A DNA stretch of 64,000 bases, taken from NCBI RefSeq assembly GCF_017115165.1, contig NZ_JABXKF010000135.1, positions 1 to 64,000 of the forward strand, read 5' to 3'. This DNA is from Nostoc sp. LPT. Its GTDB lineage: Bacteria; Cyanobacteriota; Cyanobacteriia; Cyanobacteriales; Nostocaceae. Both the position numbers and the translations under genes were made by a program. Shown piece after piece: positions 54,015-62,992 of this stretch. Under the pieces are notes generated by a model, which saw only the letters and a program-made list of their open reading frames with translations, searched no databases and had not been told where the DNA came from. Positions within the stretch are counted from its first letter, which is position 1, and each line of letters starts with the position of its first letter.

Positions 54015-54767
54015 ATGTCTGATTCATTTGATGTTTTATGGTTAAGTGCCAGTCCTGTTTTACAGCGTTTTGATAAACCATTACTTGAACATTTATCTAG
54101 TTATATAAATGTCGCCCAGTGGGAATACCAGCAAACTAAAGATGAAGCCAGTTGCATAGATCAAGCTGTGGAGTTGCTGTATAAATTTTTAGAATGGCGC
54201 GATCGCCCCGTGCATTTAGCAGGACATGGGATGGGTGGTGCGATCGCTTTAACCTTTGCGCGTCGATTTCCTCAAAAAGTGCGATCGCTCACTCTGCTGG
54301 CTGTTGCAGCTCAACCTGCAAACAATTGGCAAGCTCACTATTACTTTCAACGACAACTTTTTAGCATCAGCCGTGAGTTAGTTTTAGCAAGTAGCGTTCG
54401 CAGTCTTTTTGGAAATCAACCACCTCATACTACTAAGAAGTTAGTAGCTGCCTTAGATAAAGATTTAGAACAATCTCCATCATCACACTCTTTATTTAAG
54501 TTGGTTTATTTACCCAAGGGCGGAGTTTCTATGCCAATGATGGTATGTGGTAGCAAGAGCGATCCTGTAGTCAATCCACCTGCATTGCATGACTGGTTGA
54601 ATTGGTTGAAGCCAGAAGATAAACTCTGGGAATGCCCACAAGGGTATCATTTTTTTCACTACTTCTATCCTCAACAGGTTGGCGAACAGATTTTGAGTTT
54701 TTGGCAACACCATCATCCGCATCTACTGGAAGCATCTGCATTATCTTTTAGCATCTCTACAAATTAG
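54015..54767 (+). CDS. Alpha/beta hydrolase-fold protein, isiC-like, with altered nucleophile
   Basis: 250 residues of the alpha/beta hydrolase fold. The nucleophile elbow reads GHGMGG (residues 70-75): the catalytic Ser of GHSMGG is Gly72 (codon GGG). The acid and base positions seem kept (GSKSDPVV and GYHFFHYFYP). It is on the same strand as flavodoxin, 67 bases after it. In several cyanobacteria an isiABC operon carries a hydrolase-like isiC, which matches this position. Without the Ser it is likely non-catalytic or uses another mechanism. Confidence 0.8.
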   Translation: MSDSFDVLWLSASPVLQRFDKPLLEHLSSYINVAQWEYQQTKDEASCIDQAVELLYKFLEWRDRPVHLAGHGMGGAIALTFARRFPQKVRSLTLLAVAAQPANNWQAHYYFQRQLFSISRELVLASSVRSLFGNQPPHTTKKLVAALDKDLEQSPSSHSLFKLVYLPKGGVSMPMMVCGSKSDPVVNPPALHDWLNWLKPEDKLWECPQGYHFFHYFYPQQVGEQILSFWQHHHPHLLEASALSFSISTN

Positions 54768-54924
54768 TAACTTTGAGAGTGCGATGTCTGACGACAAGCC
54801 TTACGGCTACGCAGTTGTGAAATTTGGGGTTTAATGGGGTGCGATCGCCTTTAGTATTGACGCTGCGATCGCTAATCATTTTACCACTCATTATTGATAC
54901 TTCATCCTCTCAAGCTGGGTGTAA

Positions 54925-56526
54925 TCATTCGGATAGGCGTTCTCGAAAATAAAGACGATATAAATTACAAAGGCATTGAACTTTATTTTCTTTAAATTTA
55001 ATTAAGCCCAGACTGCGTAATTTAAAACTTTGTGTATAGTCTAATTGCACAGGAATATCACTCTCAATAACTTTTTTCATCGCTGCTTTTAACAATTTAT
55101 CTTCTTCTAGTAGTGAAAGATAGGGATGTAAAAAGCCTCTAAATAATCCCTCGTCAGTGGGAGCAACTTTCAGAAATTGTTCTAAAGTTAAATTACCTGT
55201 GGCAATTTGATAAAGAGCAGTTCTTAATAAATAAGGATGACCATCAATCATTTCCTTTAATTGTCCGATTTCTGTATCTGACCAATTTAATTTATGTCGT
55301 TGCACTAATTCTTTTATTTGTGTGACGTTGAATTCTCCGATTTCGATAGGTAAACCTACATTAAAGGGGGATTGATTGACATTTAAAGAAACATATACTT
55401 CTTGAGAATGAGCAATTACTAAACGCAATTTTTGCCAGATTTCCTCGTTTTTACCGTTTTCATGCCAAGCTCGGAGTAGAGCAAAAAATTCTTGAGCAAT
55501 TTCGGGATAAGGAAAAATTTTATCAATATCATCTAAGCCTAATACTAAGGGAACATCAATATTTTTTAATAAATAGTCTTTTAAATAATTAGTGCAGTTA
55601 ACTTGACTGCTTAAGCGTCTTTTCCAAGATTGATCTATTTTATCTTCTAGTCCTAATTCATAACTCAGAGTTGCACAGAATGCCTGTAAGAAATTATTGA
55701 GATCGGTAAGATTTTCTTGACTCCATAAATTAATAGAAACTGTGCGATAACCTTTTTGTTTACTATGCTCAAGAATGCGACTCATTAAAGAAGTTTTACC
55801 CATCTTTTGCGGCGCTTTGATGCGGATTAACGCCCCTGGTTGGAGGATGGATTCATAACATTTAATTTCCACCTCTGGACGTTCGATATAAAACAGGGAA
55901 TTAAGAGGAACTTGACCATCAGTATTTTCAAAAATCACTGAGGAGTTATTCTCTTTTGCTTTTGGTGTTGATTGTTTAACAATGGCTAGATTAATTAGCA
56001 ATTGTTGCTTAATAAACTGACTCACTCCCTTGTAGACTAAATTCTCTGTTGATTTTGGCTTGGTGATAGAAAGATGGTCATCATCTGTAGCGGTAGGTTG
56101 GACATCTTTGATGCCTGGGTTAGCGCTATCTGGGTCTACAACTAAAAAACCTTGAGTGGGCTTTGTTTCAAAATAAACTTTTGTAGTAATTTCCAAAGAA
56201 TCAACATTTTGCCGATACCACTCGTTAAGTTGACGCAGTTGGGGAATATGTGCTTTCAATTCATTAACACTAACAGAGCTTCGTGCCAAAATACCAATTT
56301 TATCGACTAAGTTAGCGAGATGAGAACCAGTGTGAGGAGTGGATAGAAATACAATGCCTTTTGTCTGTTGAATAACTGCTTTTTTTTGAAAGGTCTGAGC
56401 ATTACGCAGCATTTCTTTAACTAATAATCCACCCATACTATGAGCGATAAAAATTATTGGGTATTTTCCAATATCATAAACTTCTAAATATTCTTGTAAA
56501 TTACTAGCTCTATCAAAGAGTGGCAT
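54925..56526 (-). CDS. Truncated alpha/beta hydrolase (esterase) fused to AAA-like ATPase domain
   Basis: 533 residues from ATG 56526. The first 190 residues are the second half of a lipase/esterase: IIFIAHSMGGLLVKEML (nucleophile Ser30), FLSTPHTGSHLANLVDK and DDDHLSITKP (His). The first strands and the oxyanion loop are missing; homologous text in the same frame continues upstream to about 56589 ([17 protein letters not shown]), so the 5' end is lost at the junction with the next gene. The rest is an AAA_35-like ATPase: KAPQKMGKTSLMSRIL (Walker A) and PLVLGLDDIDKIF (Walker B). Probably a damaged signalling or defence NTPase. Confidence 0.75.
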   Translation of the reverse strand: MPLFDRASNLQEYLEVYDIGKYPIIFIAHSMGGLLVKEMLRNAQTFQKKAVIQQTKGIVFLSTPHTGSHLANLVDKIGILARSSVSVNELKAHIPQLRQLNEWYRQNVDSLEITTKVYFETKPTQGFLVVDPDSANPGIKDVQPTATDDDHLSITKPKSTENLVYKGVSQFIKQQLLINLAIVKQSTPKAKENNSSVIFENTDGQVPLNSLFYIERPEVEIKCYESILQPGALIRIKAPQKMGKTSLMSRILEHSKQKGYRTVSINLWSQENLTDLNNFLQAFCATLSYELGLEDKIDQSWKRRLSSQVNCTNYLKDYLLKNIDVPLVLGLDDIDKIFPYPEIAQEFFALLRAWHENGKNEEIWQKLRLVIAHSQEVYVSLNVNQSPFNVGLPIEIGEFNVTQIKELVQRHKLNWSDTEIGQLKEMIDGHPYLLRTALYQIATGNLTLEQFLKVAPTDEGLFRGFLHPYLSLLEEDKLLKAAMKKVIESDIPVQLDYTQSFKLRSLGLIKFKENKVQCLCNLYRLYFRERLSE

Positions 56527-56551
56527 TGTTGAACCTCTCCATTCAAAGGGT

Positions 56552-58813
56552 TCAGCTTTGTAGCCAGAAGACCAAATACCTAAATCTGGTCTTTCTTGTG
56601 CGTTCTTCCTTTCCTGCCGAATAGAGAATAAACTGCCAATTTTTTAAATCTGCTTCCCTCCATCTTTGCTGCTGCATTAGATAGTCTAATTCATTCAATA
56701 AATGCTTTTTTAAAGATTCAGCATAAACTGGATTTGAGCTATCCATTTTTTTTAGTTGACGATAAAGCAAAGCTACAATATCAGCATTACCATTGTAGAG
56801 AATATTTAGGTCTAAGGTAAATAAATCAAGATGAGACTTAAACTGAGATTTAAGACTACTGATAGAATCAAATGCTTTCTTATAATCTGCTAAAGCCTTA
56901 GATTTATTTGAGCGTTCCTCTAATTTACCTTTAACGTAGTTAATATAAACTAAAGTAGCTAAATTGTCGGGGGTTTTATCAATTTCATTTTCTATTATTG
57001 ATAATTTTTCCAGGCTTTTAGTAAAATTTATTTCAGCCTTTTCTAATTCTAAATCTTTTTTATTTGGCTCTTTTTCAGCATCAGCTAGATATTGATACCC
57101 TAAAACCAACGAACTATTTAATAAAGCCTCTTTTAGCTGATAATTATTAATTTTCTTCTGCAATACTAAACCTGCAATATTCAAAAACTGATTGGCTTCG
57201 TTTGTTTTTCCCTTTTGTTGCAGTTTAGAAGCCACTGCTGATAATTTTCTAATTTTATCAATAGATTGGTTGAGTTCATTTGTATTTCTGTTAGCGGTTT
57301 CAAGCCCAATAAATGCACCTATTGCTAGCAAACATGTAAGCCCTAAAGTAATAAATAAAACCACTATTCCAAAACGTATTCTTTTCCTAGCAATTACCAA
57401 TTGCTTTTCTGCTTTCTGTTTAGCTTTACCTTCAATTTGTCTAGCCCTTTCTGCTGCTTCCTTTTCTTTCCTTTCTCTTTCTAATTCTGCCTGTATTTCT
57501 GTTTCTGCTAGTTCTTCTTTTCGCTGTAGTGTCCAACTAGCGGCTAAAAATTCTCCATCTTGAAAACTTAAACTTTTACCTTTTGCCCAATTTTCCGCTT
57601 CTACTAAAGTTTGACCCCGCAATAAACGAGACTCATCCTCTTTTTTTGATAATATCCACTGACGATAATTCTCTGCATAAGGACGCAAACTAGCTAAACT
57701 TTTCTCAATCCATAAGCTGTCAAAAATGGTTTGATAAATTAGGTTATAAACCTTTAATGTACTCTCTTTTTTAACAACGATTCCCGCTAACTGTAAATCA
57801 CTCTGTTCAATACTACTATCAATATCTATTCCGCCTGAGTGCCATACTTGCTGATACAAATCTAATAAATATGCTGCTTTCTGTTCATCTCTTTTTAAAA
57901 TTCTATCCCGAATTGTTCTAAAATGTTCTGGTTCATCTTGAGATTCCCAGTTCTGAATCACTCTATTTCTGACTAAATTCTCTACAAAAGTAGCTTCTTC
58001 ACCTGGGGAAATTACAATTGCAGATTTACGGACAAATTCACAGACTTTCTGAGTCAAAAATGGCTGTCCTCCAGTCCAGTCTAAAATTGCTTTTAGTACG
58101 GCTTCCGGGTTGCTAGTTTGTCCAGAGAATCCGTTGATTAAAGGTAAAGCTTCTGCAAATTCAAATCCGGTTAATTCAATTCCTTTGCCAATATTAAAAG
58201 GAGTGCGCTTTTTATCTTGAATTAACTCAGATGGGGTGGCGACTCCCAAAAGCACAAAAGTAATGCGTTGATATTCAGGATTATCAACTCTTTGATTAAA
58301 GAAAGCTCGAATTAAAGCAAAAAAATCATCAACCGGAAAATTTAAACTGAGAACACTATCAATTTCATCTATAAAAATAACAATCTGTGTGGAAATTAAT
58401 TTGAGTAATTTGTCAATAAATTTACCAAAAATCTGCACATCAGAAAAGCGGGAATTTTCTTCCCATAACTCATCTATATCAAACTGCTCACCTAAGTTTA
58501 AACTTTCAGAACCAGCAATAGTATCAATAATCCCAGAATACCATTGTTCAGACTTTAGCCCTGATGTCCCAATTGCGGTTAAATCAATAGATACACAAGC
58601 AATTCCTTCACCCTGTAACTTTTGCATTGTGCGGACACGCAAACTGGATTTACCCATTTGTCGAGAGTTGAGGACAAAACAAAACTCTCCAGCTTTCACA
58701 GCCTGATACAAATCTGCATCAGCCTTACGCGTGACGTAGGTAGGTGCATTTGCAGGAAGACTACCACCAAATTGATATTGATAATCTTGGGGAACAGGCA
58801 AATTTATAGTCAT
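56552..58813 (-). CDS. AAA-like ATPase with TM helix and truncated GUN4-like C-terminus
   Basis: 753 residues. An AAA_35 ATPase (1-410) with [10 protein letters not shown] (Walker A, Lys55) and [12 protein letters not shown] (Walker B), then a long Glu/Lys/Arg coiled coil (about 425-470), a TM helix (about 478-500), a helical TPR-like stretch, and from about 700 the start of a GUN4-like domain ([19 protein letters not shown], then YSAGKEER). After GKEER the reading frame departs into unrelated text ([14 protein letters not shown]) and stops, so the GUN4 domain is cut. Such proteins are frequent in Nostoc; the function is unknown. Confidence 0.78.
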   Translation of the reverse strand: MTINLPVPQDYQYQFGGSLPANAPTYVTRKADADLYQAVKAGEFCFVLNSRQMGKSSLRVRTMQKLQGEGIACVSIDLTAIGTSGLKSEQWYSGIIDTIAGSESLNLGEQFDIDELWEENSRFSDVQIFGKFIDKLLKLISTQIVIFIDEIDSVLSLNFPVDDFFALIRAFFNQRVDNPEYQRITFVLLGVATPSELIQDKKRTPFNIGKGIELTGFEFAEALPLINGFSGQTSNPEAVLKAILDWTGGQPFLTQKVCEFVRKSAIVISPGEEATFVENLVRNRVIQNWESQDEPEHFRTIRDRILKRDEQKAAYLLDLYQQVWHSGGIDIDSSIEQSDLQLAGIVVKKESTLKVYNLIYQTIFDSLWIEKSLASLRPYAENYRQWILSKKEDESRLLRGQTLVEAENWAKGKSLSFQDGEFLAASWTLQRKEELAETEIQAELERERKEKEAAERARQIEGKAKQKAEKQLVIARKRIRFGIVVLFITLGLTCLLAIGAFIGLETANRNTNELNQSIDKIRKLSAVASKLQQKGKTNEANQFLNIAGLVLQKKINNYQLKEALLNSSLVLGYQYLADAEKEPNKKDLELEKAEINFTKSLEKLSIIENEIDKTPDNLATLVYINYVKGKLEERSNKSKALADYKKAFDSISSLKSQFKSHLDLFTLDLNILYNGNADIVALLYRQLKKMDSSNPVYAESLKKHLLNELDYLMQQQRWREADLKNWQFILYSAGKEERTRKTRFRYLVFWLQS

Positions 58814-58846
58814 ACTTTATATGGCTAATAGTTTAAATTATACCTA

Positions 58847-58976
58847 GAAGTCGTTTTGAAGTACTCCAAAGTCGTTTTGAGGTACTCCAAAGTCGTTTTG
58901 AGGTACTCCAAAGTCGTTTTGAAGTACTCCAAAGTCGTTTTGAAGTACTCCAAAGTCGTTTTGAGGTACTTCAAAC
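58847..58976. repeat. 21-base tandem array (GTCGTTTTGARGTACTCCAAA)
   Basis: About six near-identical 21-base units directly upstream of the AAA-GUN4 gene, alternating GAAGTACTCC and GAGGTACTCC. The gap 58814-59154 otherwise holds only an interspersed palindrome at 59083-59112. The period is 21 with no spacers, so this is not a CRISPR. Confidence 0.9.
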
Positions 58977-59082
58977 CTTGTCGCACCGCGATCGAGTACA
59001 CCGGTAGGATCGACTTTATTCTGTTTTGAGGAAATATGGGAAGCCAATGTGCGTCTACGTTCAAAGAATTCATGGTAAGTCA

Positions 59083-59112
59083 AGCGATATCTACGACGGG
59101 CTACGCCTACGC
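59083..59112. repeat. Interspersed repeat (inverse copy of the 15.2/16.3 kb family)
   Basis: Reverse complement reads GGCGTAGCCCGTCGTAGATATCGC, matching the copies at 15181 and 16333. Confidence 0.65.
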
Positions 59113-59154
59113 CACTTTGCTACTTCTAAAAATATCAACTAGGCAATTGGTTTC

Positions 59155-60465
59155 TTAAGGAAATATCGCCAACTCAGTTTCCGGATCAAAAAAGTGAATT
59201 TTCTCTAGAGTTAGAGATAACCAAAGTTGCTCACCAACTTGTACAAATCGGTCTGGTGGTATTCGCACTTGCAAGGATTTGGCTGTAGTCGCAGGTTGAG
59301 ATCCCGGTTCAGCAATCTTAACAGCGAGAAAGGAATCGTTGCCGAGATTTTCTACCAAATCTACTTGTACTGGTAGGTTTTTAGTGGCAGGCATACTCAA
59401 GTTCAAGTGTTCTGGGCGAATGCCTAAAATTAGAGTTTTCCCATCATATTTTTGTAAAGCTTTTCCCCAAACTTCTGGCAGGGTGAAACGCAACTGGGAA
59501 TGAGTAATCAACTGCGGGGCATGAAATTCTACAGGAATAAAATTCATCGGTGGTGAACCAATGAATTCTGCTACAAAAAGGTTAGCAGGACGGTTGTAAA
59601 GTTCTAGGGGAGAAGCAACTTGCTGAATTTTACCCTCAGACATAATTGCAATGCGATCACCCATTGTCATCGCTTCTGTTTGATCGTGGGTGACGTAAAT
59701 TGTCGTTGTCCCCAATTGGCGCTGCAATTTCACAATTTGGGCGCGGGTTTCCGCCCGCAGTTTGGCATCTAAGTTAGAAAGCGGCTCATCCATTAAGAAT
59801 ACTTGGGGGTCACGTGCGATCGCCCTTCCCAATGCAACCCGTTGTCTTTGTCCCCCAGATAGCTGTTTGGGTAAGCGATTCAGCAATGTTTCGATTTGCA
59901 ACAGTTGAGCAACACTACGCACCTGTTCATTTACCGCGCGTTCTTTGTCAGAAGTGTAGCGCAGTCCTTTAGGTAACTTTCTGGTCGCCCCCACAAAAAA
60001 ATTTTCCGCCCACGTCCGAAGATGTGGAGTATTTCCTCCTCTGCTCCTCTGCTCCTCTGCTCCCCTGCTTCCCGTGCGACGTAACCCAAAGGCGATATTG
60101 TCATACACCGTCATGTGGGGATAGAGGGCGTAATTTTGAAACACCATTGCGATGTCGCGTTCCTTGGGTGGTAGGTCATTAATCAAGCGATCGCCTACCC
60201 AAATATTACCGCCAGTCATCACTTCTAACCCGGCGATTAACCGCAGCAGAGTGCTTTTACCACAACCAGAAGGGCCCACCAGCACCATAAACTCGCCATC
60301 TGCGATCGTCAGGTTAATCCGCCGCAAGACATTGACACTTTCCGCACGTGGCGCTACATCAGTTTTTTCCGCAAGTGTGAGAGGAGATTGGGTTTGTGAG
60401 CTAGCACTTTCCCCTTTACGTGAGGAAAAGCTTTTATAAACGTTTTCTAAAATAACTTGGGACAC
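59155..60465 (-). CDS. UgpC/MalK-type ABC transporter ATPase with internal repeat insertion
   Basis: 436 residues (GTG start). Walker A GPSGCGKST (64-72), Q-loop MVFQNYALYPHMTV, signature LSGGQRQR (202-209), Walker B FLMDEPLSNLDAKLR, H-loop VTHDQ, then a TOBE-type C-terminal sugar-transporter regulatory domain (GIRPEHLNL). It should energise import of a sugar, glycerol phosphate or compatible solute with separately encoded permeases. Two stretches are not part of the family: residues 14-45 and especially about 131-175, encoded in part by the AGCAGAGGAGCAGAGG purine repeat (60036-60075). The frame stays open, so the protein may tolerate it. Confidence 0.88.
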   Translation of the reverse strand: MSQVILENVYKSFSSRKGESASSQTQSPLTLAEKTDVAPRAESVNVLRRINLTIADGEFMVLVGPSGCGKSTLLRLIAGLEVMTGGNIWVGDRLINDLPPKERDIAMVFQNYALYPHMTVYDNIAFGLRRTGSRGAEEQRSRGGNTPHLRTWAENFFVGATRKLPKGLRYTSDKERAVNEQVRSVAQLLQIETLLNRLPKQLSGGQRQRVALGRAIARDPQVFLMDEPLSNLDAKLRAETRAQIVKLQRQLGTTTIYVTHDQTEAMTMGDRIAIMSEGKIQQVASPLELYNRPANLFVAEFIGSPPMNFIPVEFHAPQLITHSQLRFTLPEVWGKALQKYDGKTLILGIRPEHLNLSMPATKNLPVQVDLVENLGNDSFLAVKIAEPGSQPATTAKSLQVRIPPDRFVQVGEQLWLSLTLEKIHFFDPETELAIFP

Positions 60466-60651
60466 AACTGTTAATTATTATCACTGGGCATGGAGCATCG
60501 GTCATGGGGCATTGGAAAAAGGACTAATGACTAATGACACTTTAGCGCTCATAATAATACACGTTCAGGGTAAATACGAAAAGTTAAAAAAATAGCTTTA
60601 ACCATAAAAAGCAAACTATTCTAAATTTTAGGGCTGTCAAAAGGTGTTGTT

Positions 60652-61905
60652 ATGACTACCGATGTACCTAAAAATCTTTCCCAACCAAGTGTTAACCCTG
60701 TCCATGACATTGTAGACGTACAAACTACAGATTGTTGCATTGTGGGTGGGGGGCCAGCAGGAGCAGTATTGGCGCTGTTGTTAGCGCGTCAAGGCATTTC
60801 TGTGATGCTGCTGGAAGCACACAAAGACTTGGATCGCGATTTTCGTGGCGATACGATTCATCCGTCGGTGATGGAAATTATGGAGGAATTGGGACTTAGC
60901 GATCGCTTGCTAGGACTTCCCCATACCAAAATGCGCCAAATTAGTATTCAAACTCCTCAAGATAATGTCACATTCGCAGATTTTAGCCATCTGAAAACCC
61001 ATTATCCCTACATTACAATGCTTCCCCAGGTGAAATTCCTGGAGTTCATCACCCAAGAAGCAGAAAAATATCCTAATTTCCATCTGGTAATGGGTGCGAA
61101 TGTGCAGGAATTAATTACAGAAAATGGTGTGATTCAAGGTGTCCGCTATCGAGGAGGCGGTGGTTGGCATGAAATTCGGGCAATACTGACAGTTGGTGCA
61201 GACGGTCGCCACTCACGTTTACGCCACCTGGGTGAGTTTGAATCCATCGAAACTTCGCCGCCAATGGATGTCCTCTGGTTTCGCCTACCACGTCAGCCAG
61301 AAGACCCTGAAGGGGGAATGGGGCGCTTTGGTCAAGGTAAGCTAATCGCCATGCTTGACCGTGGTGATGAGTGGCAACTTGCCTATGTTATTCCTAAAGG
61401 AGGCTATCAACAACTAAGGGCTGCGGGTTTGGAGGAATTGAAAAAATCTTTTGTGGAAGTAGTGCCAGAATTTCAGCAACGCATTCAAAATTTACATGAT
61501 TGGTCACAAATAGCTTTTCTCTCTGTCGAGTCCAGCCGTGTCAAACGTTGGTATCGTGAAGGTTTGTTACTCATCGGTGATGCAGCTCATATAATGTCCC
61601 CCGTTGGTGGAGTTGGCATTAACTACGCGATTCAAGATGCTGTAGTTGCGGCGAATGTACTTAGCAAACCGCTCAAAAACCGAGAAGTACAACTTAGCGA
61701 TCTAGCAAAAGTACAGCGTCAACGCGAGTTGCCTACACGTATCATTCAGGCGTTTCAAACTTTTATTCAAAAGCGGGTATTGGCCCCGGTTCTCACCTCA
61801 AATCGCACCTTTGTACCACCTGCGTTTTTGCGCTTACCTATCTTGCGCGACCTTCCAGCCAGGTTGATCGCCTTGGGTGTTTTTCCAGTTCACGTCAAGG
61901 CTTAA
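60652..61905 (+). CDS. FAD-dependent monooxygenase (UbiH/PHBH family)
   Basis: 417 residues of the aromatic-ring hydroxylase/UbiH-like group. FAD-binding dinucleotide fold CCIVGGGPAGAVLALLLARQG, the middle motif VGADGRHSRLRHL, and the GD motif LIGDAAHIMSPVGGVGINYAIQDA. All FAD motifs are intact. It has no membrane segment. The substrate is unknown; close relatives are often annotated as 2-polyprenyl or halogenase-like oxidoreductases. Monocistronic. Confidence 0.85.
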   Translation: MTTDVPKNLSQPSVNPVHDIVDVQTTDCCIVGGGPAGAVLALLLARQGISVMLLEAHKDLDRDFRGDTIHPSVMEIMEELGLSDRLLGLPHTKMRQISIQTPQDNVTFADFSHLKTHYPYITMLPQVKFLEFITQEAEKYPNFHLVMGANVQELITENGVIQGVRYRGGGGWHEIRAILTVGADGRHSRLRHLGEFESIETSPPMDVLWFRLPRQPEDPEGGMGRFGQGKLIAMLDRGDEWQLAYVIPKGGYQQLRAAGLEELKKSFVEVVPEFQQRIQNLHDWSQIAFLSVESSRVKRWYREGLLLIGDAAHIMSPVGGVGINYAIQDAVVAANVLSKPLKNREVQLSDLAKVQRQRELPTRIIQAFQTFIQKRVLAPVLTSNRTFVPPAFLRLPILRDLPARLIALGVFPVHVKA

Positions 61906-61987
61906 TTTTTGCCAAGAATTTTTTCTATTTAATTAATTAAGTGGTACAATAATACTACTCTATGCAGAATTGAATGCTCAATTTAGT

Positions 61988-62044
61988 CAAGCGAAGGTGG
62001 CGAACAGTATACTCAATGCTGTTCAAAGCGATCGCTTGGCTTTT
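61988..62044 (+). ncRNA. Double-stem structure upstream of ssb
   Basis: CAAGCGA (61988-61994) pairs with TCGCTTG (62032-62038), enclosing GAACAG/CTGTTC, and is followed by GCTTTT. Could be a terminator for the monooxygenase gene or a small structured RNA. No known family recognised. Confidence 0.35.
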
Positions 62045-62202
62045 ATGCTAGAAAGGATTAAAAACAGAGAGTGGATGTAGAAAATTTGTTTAAACATTAT
62101 TAAAAAATACAAAAGATTAAACCTATCTAGATATTAATTGGCACTACATAGAAAAACCCCCTCTTTTTGAATCAGTACTTTTTGCAGTCAGGAGTAATTT
62201 TA

Positions 62203-62775
62203 ATGAACAGCTGCGTTTTAATGGCAGAAATTATTAACGAACCGCAACTCCGCTATACATCCGATAATCTGGGAGTCACGGAAATGCTGGTGCAGTTTCC
62301 CAATTCCCAGAAACCAGAAGATCCGCCAGCCACGCTAAAAGTTGTTGGCTGGGGGAATTTAGCGACAGAAATTCAGCAAAACTACCACCAAGGCGATCGT
62401 GTCATCTTGGTAGGACGTTTAACTATGAATACTGTTGATCGTCAAGAAGGTTTTAAAGAAAAACGTGCTGAATTGACAGTACAACAAATTCAATCTGTTG
62501 GAGGTAGTTTTAATACCGATCCATTGCCATCAGCAACCGTAACTCCATCATTCACTGAAACTGCTCCCCGACAACCATCTTCAGCATCTCGTCCTCCACA
62601 GAAAGACGTTACCACTTACGAGTCACCACGTCCAGCGCCTACTCCAGCGACAAATCCTGTTGGCGTTGCTCCCCAAACGAAAACTTACGAACCCGTACCC
62701 CAACCCACATATGAGCGAACCACTTATCCAGCAGTGAAAGAGGAAGAACCAGATCCAGATGATATTCCCTTCTAA
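62203..62775 (+). CDS. ssb: Single-stranded DNA-binding protein
   Basis: 190 residues from ATG 62203 (MNSCVLMAEIINEPQLRY), with GGAG in the upstream ribosome binding site; a TTG frame at 62167 is not needed. An OB fold (1-105) contains VVGWGNLATEIQQNYHQGDRVILVGRL; then a Pro/Thr/Ser-rich linker and the acidic protein-interaction tip EEEPDPDDIPF. It coats ssDNA in replication and repair. The sequence type resembles the SSB-like Ycf41-related proteins of cyanobacteria as well as true Ssb; the DDIPF tip favours a true Ssb. Confidence 0.85.
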   Translation: MNSCVLMAEIINEPQLRYTSDNLGVTEMLVQFPNSQKPEDPPATLKVVGWGNLATEIQQNYHQGDRVILVGRLTMNTVDRQEGFKEKRAELTVQQIQSVGGSFNTDPLPSATVTPSFTETAPRQPSSASRPPQKDVTTYESPRPAPTPATNPVGVAPQTKTYEPVPQPTYERTTYPAVKEEEPDPDDIPF

Positions 62776-62847
62776 AGTTGCTAGTTGAGCGTGTATTCAA
62801 TTTGCTTATATACTTAGCAGAAAGCATTACGATTAGATAATTTCTAC

Positions 62848-62880
62848 AAATAGCCATCCTTTAGGATGTGCTATTTTTTT
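62848..62880 (+). terminator. Terminator of ssb
   Basis: AAATAGCCATCC / GGATGTGCTATTT stem with a TTTA loop followed by a run of Ts. Confidence 0.85.
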
Positions 62881-62992
62881 GTCTGTGTTAATGCTTTGCG
62901 CTTTGTAGTGAGACATCGCTTATTTTAGCGGCGAGCCAAGGATAGAGAAAGGTATACTCTTTTTAATCAGCGTTTGTAACACTTCATGGTAA

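Noticed and set aside
58825-59083. Overlapping minus-strand frames coding YFKTTLE or GVLQNDF repeats
   Set aside because: They only translate the 21-base tandem array; two frames are open at once, which is a property of the repeat, not of a gene.
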